This document shows, piece by piece, positions 32,387 to 42,993 of a DNA stretch of 64,000 bases; position 1 is the first letter of the stretch, and each line of letters begins with the position of its first letter. The notes below the pieces were generated by a model that saw only the letters and a program-made list of their open reading frames with translations, was not told the origin of the DNA and made no database searches. Made by a program: the position numbers and the translations under genes. Origin of the DNA: Favolaschia claudopus (lineage: Eukaryota; Basidiomycota; Agaricomycetes; Agaricales; Mycenaceae); assembly GCA_037176885.1 (NCBI GenBank), contig JAWWNJ010000061.1:930001-994000 (forward strand). Reading direction: 5' to 3'.

Positions 32387-35300
32387 TCATGAACCAGACA
32401 CCGCAGCCTGGAGCACCAACAAACTCGCCTTCGACCCCGACGTCACCAGCGCAGCACCAACATCCCCCACAGTCTTCGCCACCGCCGACCCAATCGCAGC
32501 CTTGCTCGCAATGAGTTTCTGTAACTCCGACTTGTGCGACTCGACCGCCATCCTTCTCGACCGACCCAAGAACACAATGAGATTCTTCCCCGCCAGCGAC
32601 GCCGACTCCTTATCGACAAGTTCGACGATTTTGTGCAACGGCTCTCTAGAATCATATTTCTTGAATGTAATCCGGGCGAGCGCGTTGGTCACGGCCGCCG
32701 TCCGCGACGAAGATGGGACGGTGAACCGGTCCCAGAGTAGGTTGTCTGCGGTGTCTGAGACAAGACGAGTCTGCGTGTTGTGCTGGCCATAGACCGTATC
32801 GGCAGCAGCCATAGTCTGAAAGCAGAGCGGTGAGAATCACGAGATAGAATGAAAGACCAGGGCACGAAAACATACCAGATGGGTAGCGGGCGCATCATCA
32901 ACGACAGCGCCAGACGACTCGGTCTTGTGTATCCGTACCACAGTCGCAGTCACAGCGGGATTCTCACAAAGCTGAACAAGGAACGCTAGAGCCAATCTGT
33001 CGTCCGGGCCACCAATGAAAGGCAAGAACAAATGCTGCTGCTCGGCACCAGCAGAATACTGCAGTGTCAGGCCACGGTCGACAAACAGCGCTACATCCGT
33101 CGGCGAGCGCTGGAAGACCTTGCGGATGAACTCGGAGTAAACGACAGAGGACGTTTGATCCTGCGTAGCGGTCTTGTGGAAAATTCCATCGAAGGGGTTC
33201 CGCACGCCAGACCCAGCGTGGTCGGGGCTCTGCTCTTCAGCTTCATCTAGAACAGAGGTGATCCCACGAGACCAAGGCAGGATAACCATTTGCGCCTGGG
33301 AGTCCGCGGCATGCTCCGCAATGGCATTGGGGAAATCGTCGAAGGTAACGACGGACAGGGCAGCCGAAACGATCATCTTGTTCAGGTAGCCGAAAGTACG
33401 GAAGACGGAGACGATGGGGTCGTTGTGGATCAAGAAGTCGGCCGCCTGCGATTTGAGCACAGCTGACGTACGATTCGAGAGCTCGACTAGGCGGAGAGCG
33501 CTGATGTTCGCTCCATGACGCCACGTCGGCTTTGAGGTGGCGGCCTTGACGGGAAGATCCTCGTATCCTTTCTCGTCGAGACTGGAGACGTACGAAGGAG
33601 GCTGAGAGGCAGCGGGCTGGAGGAGTTGAGCCAGAGTCATCGCCGCCGGGATCTGCTCAATCTTGTCCAGAACGATCGAGAACTTGGTCTTGATCTCATC
33701 CTCGGATGCAGAGCGCCGACCGACGACCTCGCCATCAGTCTTGGCAGTGTGGGAGCCTTCGTGAATGCGATATTGCGGAGGATAGAACGCGAGGGTGAGG
33801 GGCGTGGTGATGACCGTGAGGATGATGGCGTGTAAGACAAACATCGAGAATGTGCGGGAATCCAGAATATTGGCTTGCAGACCGATATTGAGGACGATAA
33901 GTTCGACCAAACTAGAAAACGTATGTGAGCAGAAGTGGAGTCGCTGATAGGCGGGGACATACCCCTTGCAACTCATGAGAGAACCAATAGCCCCAGCCTC
34001 GCGCCAGTTGAAGCCCGTGGCGTACGCTGTCAATCCGCATGAAACGAACTTGGAAACAAAGGCGACGAGGCAGATGATGATGATATAACCCCAGGTAATG
34101 CCAGTGTCAAGCAATCCAAGATTAGTTCTCAATCCTGACAGCGCAAAGTACTGGCAAAAACCATATTTCAGTCTAACCCGAATGAGACTTCACGAATACA
34201 CTTACTATGGGAATCAACAAAAGCGACACGAGATCCTCAAGCTTCTCAACCAAGGCGATCGCATAACCGTTCTCGTGAGGGATGACGAGGCCAGCCAAAA
34301 AACCGCCTGAAAGATCTCAGCTGGAGAGCAAAGAATGGAGACAGGGAGACCGACCAAAGATTGCGTGGACACCAATGATATCCGTGAAGAAGGCCGATCC
34401 CAAAATCATCACCACTGTACAGCAAGTTAGGCTCGTAAGATTTAAATACGGGGAACAAACAGACAAGTGAGCGTCATCATCATGGTCGTGGGCGAGCCCT
34501 GTTCGAGACTGCCTGTACGCCGGGCGAGCCAGACGTAGCCCCATCGAACAGGATAGAGCAAGAAGAGGACGTAGCCAACGCTAGCAAGAAGGACGTAGAG
34601 CGCTGTGAGACCGGTGGAGGCGTTGACCAGGGCGACTGTCAGCGCAAGCAAGATCCACCCAACGACATCGTTCCCGACACCAGCGGAGAGCTATAGAAGA
34701 AAAAAAATGAGACGCGAGAGGGCCGGAATATGGGCTATATTTACCGTGACGACTCCCACAGTGGTGTCGAGAAGTTTGAGCTCTGTAAGAATACGGCAAA
34801 GGACGGGGAAGGCGGTGATGCCAATGGCGACTGCGGTGAATAAGAGAAAGTACCTGAAAGGATAAGAAATCAAGATAGATCCAGACGGATGCCGGGATAC
34901 TCACCCAAAGTTGACCGCAGGATTGATGAACTCTCTGTAGACACCGACACCCAGCGCCGCGCCAAGACCCAGGGGGACAACGAGGCCGGCTGCGGAAATG
35001 GCGAGAGACGCGCGAAAGTTGCGTTTGATGATGCGAACGTCGATCTCGAGGCCGACGAGGAACAGGAACAATACAAGGCCGATTGTGCTGGTGAGACTCA
35101 AAAACGCCATTCCGCCTGGGGGGAAGATTCTGCTCGAGAAGTGTGGGATGTGGCCGAGGACTGAGGGGCCGAGGAGAACGCCTCCGATGACCTCTGCGAT
35201 GACACGGGGTTGACGGATGCGCCTGAAGAGGAGGGCGAGGAATTGGGTCATTGCGAGGATGATAACTATGCAAGTTAATGTTTGCGTCGCGTACGGTTCA

Positions 35301-35561
35301 GATGCAATTCAACTCACCGACTTGAACAACCCATAGTTTAAACGGGTCGGTAAGGTCAACCCACACAGGATTGGCTGAAGAACATGAGGGATGCGTCCAG
35401 CACCCGCGACAAACCCTCGAAACTTACCTCCAGAGATGACACCGCCCTGAGTTCATGAGCAACGTTGAAAACCTGAAAAATAGAAAACATACCTGTTCAG
35501 TGGCCGCTCTGGCGGAAATCTGGGCTGCGACTTCAACAAACTGCTCCTTGAACACTCCCAT
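32387..35561 (-). CDS. KHA1: K+/H+ antiporter, KHA1 type (CPA2 family)
   Basis: Eleven exons join in phase to 884 residues: 35561-35493, 35446-35428, 35374-35318, 35265-34905, 34853-34745, 34690-34465, 34414-34355, 34306-34206, 34150-33963, 33911-32876, 32815-32387. The N-terminal half holds about twelve hydrophobic helices with CPA2 landmarks: RQPRVIAEVIGGVLLGPSVLG, LFLFLVGLEID, then GVGNDVVGWILLAL with the paired Asp region, DIIGVHAIFGGFLAGLVIP and the FALSGLRTNLG helix start. The soluble C-terminal half (from about residue 480) resembles the universal-stress-like regulatory domain of fungal Kha1 proteins. It exchanges K+ for H+ across an internal (Golgi-type) membrane and affects ion and pH balance. 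Length matches yeast KHA1 (about 870). Confidence 0.93.
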
Positions 35562-36011
35562 TGTGGGTCTGCCTCGTCGACGTTGAGAGCAAGATGGGAG
35601 GGGTGATCGGACATATGTTTACGGCGCTTTTATTGAAATAGCCGAGCACCAGGCAAAAAGGAGTTAGACCCAGAGACTTGTCCGACACAATTGGTTCCTT
35701 GTTCCTTGGCGGATACGACGCAAATTTACCATGTATTCAGACCACAGGAGAAGAGCCAGTTGAACACTTGTTGGAGGGGTAGAATTGTAAAGGAGTACAA
35801 GTCAAATCTCTTGGAAAGGTGAAAAGGGTCACCACATCGGCCCTTTTGACCCTTTTTGCTCAAAGATTCAACCAGATGATGGTGGCTAGTTGTCGGCAAT
35901 GCTCAGTAGAATAGTCAGTGAGCTCAAAGAAGTGCTGGCGAAGTTTAAGTTAAGAAGTAATGATCGATACGTACCCGTTGTTCGGCCGCCAGAACTTCCA
36001 CTCCAACCACC
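35562..36011. promoter_or_regulatory. 450 bp divergent promoter KHA1 / BUD31
   Basis: Two head-to-head genes start at its ends. It contains a CCTTTT/AAAGG-type repeated tract near 35815-35860 but no site I can name. Confidence 0.4.
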
Positions 36012-36673
36012 ATGCCCAAAATCAGAACGACAAGGACTAAGAAGCCTCCGGAGGGGTTTGAGGAGATAGAATCCGTACGTGGTGGATCTCCATCTATCCG
36101 TACAACTGTTCACTTTAGAATAATGCATAGATTCTGGACGACTATGCAAAGAAAATGCGGGACGCCGAAAATGAGTCGCACGAGGGCAAGCGCAAGGCTG
36201 AATCGCTCTGGCCTATTATGCGCATCTCACATACGCGGTCGCGGTACATCTACGAACTATATTACAAGCGGGAAGCAATCTCTAAAGAACTCTACGATTG
36301 GTTGCTGAAGGAGGGGTATGCGGATGCTAGGTATGTACGCGCAGTTTCATCCTGATTCTTTCGTTTATAGCACACCGTCAGCCTTATCGCGAAATGGAAG
36401 AAATCGGGCTACGAGAAGTTATGTTGTCTGAGGTGTATTCAGACGAAAGTATGTGTGTCCCCCCTTCCGAGGTTTTTTGCATTGAATATAGCTATTTGCA
36501 GGATATGAATTATCAAGGGTCGACATGCGTGTGTCGGGTCCCGAAAGCGCAACTACGCGCCGGTACAATCGTAGAATGCGTCCATTGCGGTTAGCACTTT
36601 GCCTTGGCACTAGCACGACTCCATTGACAATTGCGTTCATATAGGTTGCCGAGGCTGTAGTTCCGATTCATGA
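36012..36673 (+). CDS. BUD31: pre-mRNA splicing factor BUD31 (G10 family)
   Basis: Five exons, 36012-36074, 36131-36330, 36382-36448, 36502-36589 and 36645-36673, give 148 residues. The sequence follows the strongly conserved G10 order: [20 protein letters not shown] at the start, [67 protein letters not shown] and the C-terminal zinc-binding [15 protein letters not shown]31 is a component of the activated spliceosome (NineTeen-related complex). All conserved cysteines are present, so the gene is intact. Ser replaces the usual Asn in the ADANLIAKW motif, at the exon 2-3 junction, because the split codon reads AG|C. Confidence 0.95.
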
Positions 36674-37150
36674 CATCTGGCGCCCGTCTTTCTCGGTTCT
36701 TCGAACAGTGTCCGTTGGGTAAAATTTCTCGTCGACGTTGTCGCAGCATCGCGCCAAAGGCGCAAAAGTAGCGTGATTGCGAACGTTTGTATTTGACACA
36801 CGGCCTAGCCTGGTGCATGTAGAATCCTAATCTCATACATGTCCGCAGCATTCGCGGCCAGTTCTTCCCCTGTCGACTGTCTTGTGCAAGCTTGAAGATC
36901 TACTTTTTACACAACGAGTCCCCGATTGCCCGTCTCCTGATATTTCCGAATTTCGTATCGATGGTTACCAAGAATTCCTCTCGATGGGCCCCTTCATCGA
37001 CACTTCCGGCACATTGGTCCGACGGACTCCGACCTTGCGACTTGACTCGACGCCTCTGATCTCTGTAAGTACCTGAGTCAGAACTTTTCTTCGATCATCT
37101 ACACTCCGTCTTGACCACTTTATCGTTCTCTTCAACTCTCCAAGCCAACA
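36674..37150. other. intergenic
   Basis: 477 bp lie between BUD31 and the acetyltransferase. A short open stretch around 36882-37076 has no motif; it is probably 3' and 5' untranslated sequence. Confidence 0.45.
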
Positions 37151-37789
37151 ATGTTCCTCGATATCAAAATACCTTCCAAACTCGGTCGAATATCGCTCGT
37201 TCCCCCATCTGAAGTCGACGATCCCCTCGTAGCCGTGCTCCGAAGCCACGTCGAAACCCGCCGCTACCTCCGCTACTTCCCAGAACTCTTTTCCGCTGCG
37301 GACGCACGCGATCGTCGCATCAAACGCGAATCCGAGCCCGATCTCATCGATTTCCACATCCACCTTACACAAAATTCGCCCGCCGCCGCGGGAGCGACAA
37401 GCACCTTCGTCGGCTCAACAGGCATATTTAACATTATCGACAACTTCACCGGCAACTCATGCGAAGTCGGGATCCTCATCAGTCCCGACCATTTTCGCGG
37501 CGGACTCGCGACGGAGGCGCTCTACACTATCCTGAGATGGGTGTTTGAAGATCGACAGTTCCATCGTGCGGAGTTCAATACGGGTACGGATAATTTGGCG
37601 ATGAGGGGGTGGTTAGAGAAGGCTGGAGCCACTTTGGAGGGGACCAAGAGGGAGTGCTGGGTGGATCCGAGCACAGGCGGGTTTACGGATGTTTGCACGT
37701 ATAGCATTTTGGAGGAGGAATGGAAGGAGATTGTCAGTGGGAGACTGGAGGAACGAATGAATCGGGGCACTCCAAGTGTTGCTGGTTGA
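37151..37789 (+). CDS. GNAT-family N-acetyltransferase
   Basis: A single exon of 212 residues. The Gcn5-related fold is visible: an N-terminal strand with LVPPSEVDDPLVAVL, the central VGSTGIFNI strand, the EVGILISP strand, the acetyl-CoA-binding HFRGGLATEAL motif at residues about 114-123, and the AEFNTGTDNLAMRGWLEKAGATLEG block that follows motif B in RimJ/RimL-like enzymes. It resembles the acetyltransferase_3 subgroup, which modifies protein N-termini or small amines; the substrate is unknown. It is convergent with the lipoyltransferase gene. Confidence 0.85.
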   Translation: MFLDIKIPSKLGRISLVPPSEVDDPLVAVLRSHVETRRYLRYFPELFSAADARDRRIKRESEPDLIDFHIHLTQNSPAAAGATSTFVGSTGIFNIIDNFTGNSCEVGILISPDHFRGGLATEALYTILRWVFEDRQFHRAEFNTGTDNLAMRGWLEKAGATLEGTKRECWVDPSTGGFTDVCTYSILEEEWKEIVSGRLEERMNRGTPSVAG

Positions 37790-38078
37790 CGTTGTCGGAG
37801 ACTGGGTCAACTTCGAAGCCTGAAATACTCTGCGTTAGGTCATAGAATTGGGATTCATCCAAATCCGTTCCCATTTCAGGCACTTGGGATGAGAGGGCTC
37901 GCCTGAGGACCGTTCTGGGTACTCTGCATTGTCGTGCACAGGAGAAAATCGACCTCCATGCGCAGAGTAAACAGTTCTCGAATGATTGCTGATCCATGTA
38001 TTGTGTAGCATCCCACTGATCACTGTGGAGTCAACATCTCGATGTGCGGGTGGTACATACGCATGAGCAACATAAGCT

Positions 38079-39541
38079 CTACTTTAGCATCTCTACCAGC
38101 CATTGCATCACATCGACCATCTCTGCCTGCCTGTGGGAAGGATGTTGCGGCGAAGGCCAATTTCCGTACAGCTCTCCTTCGGCCGACGAGGCGAGCTCTT
38201 CTAAGGTGCGCGTGACAGCCGGGGGCGCAGAGGGTGCGTGTAAAGTGCACGAAAGGATGACACCGTGCTTTGCTCGCAACTCAGCTTTCTATAATACTCA
38301 GATAAGCCACGCCGGTCTTTCATTGTGTTATGGATGGATACGCACAACGTGGCCCCATGCAAACACCTGTTCGATGGTGTATGTGAATTGGGGGGTTTGA
38401 CCATACAGCCAGTCCCAGGTCTGCAGGATGAAAAGCTGAGTTGAGGTATATTGAGCAGGGTGGAGTAAACTAACCTGAAGTTCGGCCATTCCGTTTTGAA
38501 TGTACGGCAGTGAGGCCATGGATTCGTCGATATATTGAGTCTGTAAGGGATCAGAAACAGGAACTGCTATGAGGGTGGTACGTACCGGGTAGTCCTCCTC
38601 GTCGAGCGCGTATTCGCGGCGAAACTCGTCCACCATGGCGCTCATGAACACAGGATTTTCTATACGCGGGTTTGTTTGCTGTAGATTGCACACAGGCGAG
38701 CGCACAGACGCGACTCCTGCCGTGACCATAGTAGGCTGCAACAAGTACGAGTCAGCGAGAAAGTCAAAAAGTTCTAGAACTGCCACCTTATTCACGCGCA
38801 GCACATCCCCCAGCGTATCAAGCCGCGTCGAGATGAGCATCGTGCCATGGTGGTACGCGCGGGCACTGACGATCTTGTACGCCGATCCAGACACGTGCTT
38901 TTCGCGTCCTCGTCAGCCTTGCATCGTCCCACACGCGACGGCACGAACGAACTCATCTTGTCGTCCGCCACGCAGAGGTCGTTTCGGTCGTTCAAGCTTG
39001 CGTTCGCGACGTTGAGGGACTGAATGGCCCGCAAGACGATCTGTGATGTGACGCGTCGGTCGAAGGCGCGTCTGGCAAGGTGAATTGAGAAATTTGTGTT
39101 TCCGAGATCCTAGGTGACCGGGGTCGAGTCAGGGTCGTCCTATTAGGTGCAATGGGGTGGCGAACATGATAGACCGTTCCGCCACCACTTCTACGGCGCA
39201 CGAGGGGGATGTTGCGAGATTTAAGAGCCTGCATATTGACCTCCTTCCATGGATTTTGGTTTCTTCCTATGACAACACAAGGCGTATTGCGGTATAGCAA
39301 AAGCAGGGGCTTTTCTGGCGGACTGTGTCTGAATAGCCTTGATGGCGTGAGAGGGCTGAATAGCCAGAGTCATTAATACTGACCAGTCTTCGAATGTCAG
39401 ATTGAAGAAAGGGTCCGTGGATTGAGAAACGTAGACCGAGTTTTGCACTTCAGCGCGAGAGGTATGACTATGTACAGAAGAAAATGCTCTGAGAGGATGA
39501 TGCCTTCTTGCCCAGACGCGTTTCAAGATACAATGATACAT
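38079..39541 (-). CDS. mitochondrial lipoyltransferase / lipoate-protein ligase (AIM22/LplA-like)
   Basis: Eight exons join in phase to 369 residues: 39541-39384, 39337-39166, 39109-38953, 38908-38787, 38735-38586, 38540-38475, 38420-38346, 38288-38079. The ATG at 39541 gives an N-terminus rich in Arg, His and Ser (RVWARRHHPLRAFSS) suitable for mitochondrial import. The lipoate-binding core is clear: PCVVIGRNQNPW, RRRSGGGTVYHDLGN (residues 100-114), NFSIHL, and the conserved lysine loop HVSGSAYK with Lys174. The C-terminal accessory part ends with LPHP-like helices. The enzyme attaches lipoyl groups to E2 and GcvH proteins, needed for pyruvate and 2-oxoglutarate dehydrogenase. The last intron has two possible acceptors; 38288 was chosen because it gives AELRAKHGVI. 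Confidence 0.9.
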
Positions 39542-39625
39542 GCAGAAGGATTGTTGTCGCCGACAGCGATGCCCAAGCAGCAATCAAGCAGAACTTTGCA
39601 GTATTTCAGAATTTCTCAAGTCAAG

Positions 39626-39642
39626 GTGTGACTGCGTCACAC
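39626..39642. promoter_or_regulatory. GTGTGAC-N3-GTCACAC inverted repeat
   Basis: Perfect 7 bp arms (39626-39632, 39636-39642) with a TGC spacer, followed by another GTCACAC copy, lie between the divergent lipoyltransferase (starts 39541) and F-box family 3 copy A (starts 39704). Confidence 0.5.
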
Positions 39643-39703
39643 ACGTCACACTGATTCAACGCCGAAGTCTCGAAAAGGAAGTTCTTGGCTTTCTCTTTCC
39701 TCC

Positions 39704-41346
39704 ATGACCTCAGACCTGAAGCCGAAGGAGATTATGCTGCCGAAGAAACTTATCTTAGACGCACTTGTCGAAGACGTTCTGAATCTGATCGTGTCGTACT
39801 GTGACGTTGCAGGCGTCGTGGCTCTCTCTGGAGTCAGTTCTTCACAAATCTCGGCGCTAGGGCGTCCTCACACCTCAGACTAGTAAATATTTCCACCAGC
39901 TTGCGTCGAGAAATTCTGTCTGGCTGGACTTGGTCTGACAACTTCGTCGACGCGGCTACATTAACAGACAACTAGACTATGAAGACTTGAAATCACGACC
40001 AACACAACAGCTGGTCGGTTTGGTGAAACGTGCCGTCCACGGATCTCAAGCGTGGGCTAGTATGCCCTCTGAGCCAACACCTCCCGCTTTCAGCCGAGCT
40101 GCTCGTCGGGCTGTAAATCTTCTTCGGAAATTAGTGCGGCGAGCTCCAATACCTTGGGATCCTCAGCCCCATCCACCGCCAATTTCTCACTACGTCGTAT
40201 TGCATCCCGAGATGCAAGTGCCATGGTACAGGGACAGCACTGCAAAGCTGCTCCCCGGAGGAACGCATGTGTTTTTCAAAAGCTTGAATCGCCTAGAGTG
40301 TCGAAGCGTAGCGGAGGACAGACTCGTCTGGAGACATTCACCGCTGGAACTGGATTACAGAACGAAAATCAGCGACTATGCTGCCTGTTTGCTGGAACAC
40401 GAAACGATTGCCATTGCGATATGCCAACTCACCAAACACATTTACAACCTAAGTATGTATGTTGCGTGACCATCATCCATTTGTAGGGCATTGACTTGGC
40501 CTTCCTAGTTTCATCGAAATATTCACTCTCGATCTGACAACCAATGTTGCCAATGAAGAACTGTTCACTGCAATCCCTGAAGATTTCTCCAGCGACTGCC
40601 GTTGCGAAGTATGCGATGACATTGTCGCTGTGCGTTTTAGATCCTCTTCCACAACAACTCGTTCAGTGTCAGTGTTCCTCATCAACTGGCGAATGGCTTC
40701 CTCGTTTCTTCTGGTCGACGATTGGCTATTGTCGTTGGCGCTTGCCCCTGGCTATCTTGTTATGTCATTACGCGATTCACGCGCCGAATATCGACTCACC
40801 GCCATTCCTCTCAAAGCGATTGTCGCTTGGAGGCCAAACGGTAGTGATCTTTCCCGCCACCCTACAAAAGTTGCCGAGCTGTCTACGGGTGCCCACAATT
40901 CCATCCCTCTTAATGTTCATTTTCTCCCTACATTCCAACGAACTCTGTGGGTCCACGAGAGCCCTCTGCATCAGGGACGCTTCAAAGTCTGGTTGCATGC
41001 CTGGCTCAAGGGCGATCTCGAGGATTTCGGTTTATGTGGCTACGAGTTCCTTAAAAATGAAACAAGAACACAAGTTTCCTGGCAGCTCATTACGTCGAAT
41101 CGTCTTCCTGATATGATAATCGGTCGCGATATGTCGCTTTGGGGACACACTCACGGCACCCGCGTTCACGGTCAGCCTCATAATCATGGCATTTTTTCTC
41201 CTGTTCCATCAAGCGGCAGTGCTAGGTGTCGCGAAATATTGTCTGTAGGTTTGCCTGGACAGGCCCAGTGCGTTCATCTCTCTCCCTTGAGTGGGGCAAT
41301 TACCTACTCTACGAACACCGAACTGGGCATCCTGTACTACGACTGA
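39704..41346 (+). pseudogene. F-box protein, family 3 copy A, with in-frame TGA
   Basis: Exons 39704-39832, 39879-40456 and 40509-41346 match the paralogue at 45659-47293 exon for exon; the last exon is 838 nt in both. The N-terminus has an F-box (LVEDVLNLIVSYCDVAGVVALSG, then SKYFHQLASRNSVWLDLV). At 39936-39938 the frame has TGA where copy B has TCG. The C-terminal domain reads ...SLWGHTHGTRVHG... and ends TYSTNTELGILYYD. Two readings are possible: a pseudogene, or splicing of 63 nt from a weak GTCGAG donor after CTTGC (about 39902-39903) to ACAG at about 39966, which removes the stop and keeps the frame. A shorter protein from Met at 39987 would lack the F-box. Confidence 0.65.
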
Positions 41347-41569
41347 TCCAAACTCATCGCGTCCACCTGTTGTCACCTGCCCTAGCGTGATTAACGAATG
41401 CGGGATCGAATTAATTATTTCAACAGATTTACAAACATAGCACAGGAGGTACACTACAAACATGATTCTAGCTACTGTAGGGGAGCATAGCGTATAGTTC
41501 GCAGTCAAAACTGGGATAAGTATTGTGAGGAGTCCTATGTACCCACCGTGCTAGCAGGAGCCGCAATGT

Positions 41570-42737
41570 CTACTTTTTGCCTTTTCCTTTCCGCTGCTTC
41601 GCTTTGCTTGGCGATGCTGGCGCGACGGCGGCTGGCACTGGTGCTACGGGAACGGATCCCTGGGACCCAGATGCAGCTCCCGCTTGGGGCACGGTGCGTT
41701 TTGGAGGAGGTGCATCTTTCTTCCCAAATCCATGGAAGAGGTTGATTGCGAACGATGCAATACTTCCCGAAATGACGATCATGAGCCAACGCGGAACGCG
41801 GACGACCACATTGTACATCTTGGTCATCCCAATGGCAAGATATTCCATGACAAATTCGCTGGTGAATGCGGAGTGAGTGAACCAAGAAGGCGAGTGGGGA
41901 GAGAAAGCACATACCGGCTGCCACCTGGGGCAAAGGCGCCTGACCACGGTGGGGTGACAAGATAAGCTTCGCGCTTGACGAACTCTCTGAGAGCGCCATT
42001 GCCGACACGTAATTGACTCGGCCTATAGAAGCGTAGTGTCTGGCCACGGTCTTTCGCAATGACAATTGACGGGGCGCTATAAGATTATATCAGTTGAAGC
42101 GTATACAGACGACAAAGAAAACTATCACGGACGTCCAGAGACTCCACTTCGTGGTGACATATGTAACATTGAGATAGTCAATACGAGCCCACCGAACGTT
42201 CGGTAGGTCCCCAGCAATCAATGTCGCGTTGTAAGCGTCGTCGAAGGCCATGTCAAAGAGTTTTGATATAGCTTCCTGTCGCGAGCTCGAGGCAGAACTA
42301 AATGCCCTCATAAATTCCACGAAACCAGATGAAATTGGCGGTCAAACGCACACGACAATAACCCAAACCCGTTTGTCTGCTTCCTCTTCAGTCATGGCCT
42401 CATTCAACACCATATCGTGATAATTGTCGTCCGTGATAAGAGGAACCCGGTCATCCCATGGAGTAGCCGCTGCAGCTTCCAGTTTTTCGGTAATATTTAT
42501 TCCAACCTTCTCGAATAGCGCCTTCGCAGGCTCCGAGTTCAAAAGCTTGCTCATATCGAACAAATTAGACAGCGAGAAGGGTTCCGCAGGTTGGGCATTC
42601 TGTCGTGGGGTTCCAGTACCGACGAAACTCGGCGCTGGAGCCTCGGCTGTTACAGCTTGACCTGGCTGCCAGCCGTCAGAGAAATATTGGGCATTCACGG
42701 CTACAACGGCGCCAGCAAGTACGCCAAAAAACTTCAT
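41570..42737 (-). CDS. thioredoxin-like ER transmembrane protein
   Basis: Four exons, 42737-42352, 42297-42133, 42076-41915 and 41858-41570, join in phase to 333 residues. A signal peptide (MKFFGVLAGAVVAVNA) starts the protein. A linker leads to NEAMTEEEADKRVWVIVV, a helix with ISKLFDMAFDDAYN, NVRWARIDYLNVTYVTTKW and IVIAKDRGQTLRFY, which fit a thioredoxin-like fold lacking the CXXC pair. FAPGGSR follows, then a membrane segment (WLMIVISGSIASFAINLFHGF) and a cytosolic tail rich in Lys, Pro and Ala ending KAKQRKGKGKK. This architecture looks conserved in basidiomycetes; the absent CXXC argues against oxidoreductase activity and for a chaperone-like or structural role. Divergent from KEX1, 256 bp apart. 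Confidence 0.72.
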
Positions 42738-42993
42738 GGTGGTGGAGAGAGACAAGCCAGGCACATAACAGATAGCAGTCCTGATGCAAACGCCAAACGC
42801 CACGTGAGACCCATCAATCCATTTAGCTGTCCTCATCCCTCACGTCGGCAACGTCTAGGACCTAGGCTTAATCTTGGTGAACCTCTGGTACTGCCCGACG
42901 TTCTGGATTGCTCAGTTACGCGTTTTGGTTGGCTCATAATTCACCGTTCTTTCCGTCTGGTCGACTCTGGTCAGAAAACTTGGTTCTCTCGCT

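Noticed and set aside
39987..40469. Open frame starting at Met 39987 as the real start of F-box family 3 copy A
   Set aside because: The paralogue shows that the F-box lies upstream. Starting at 39987 would remove it, so this is the remainder after the TGA, not a normal start.
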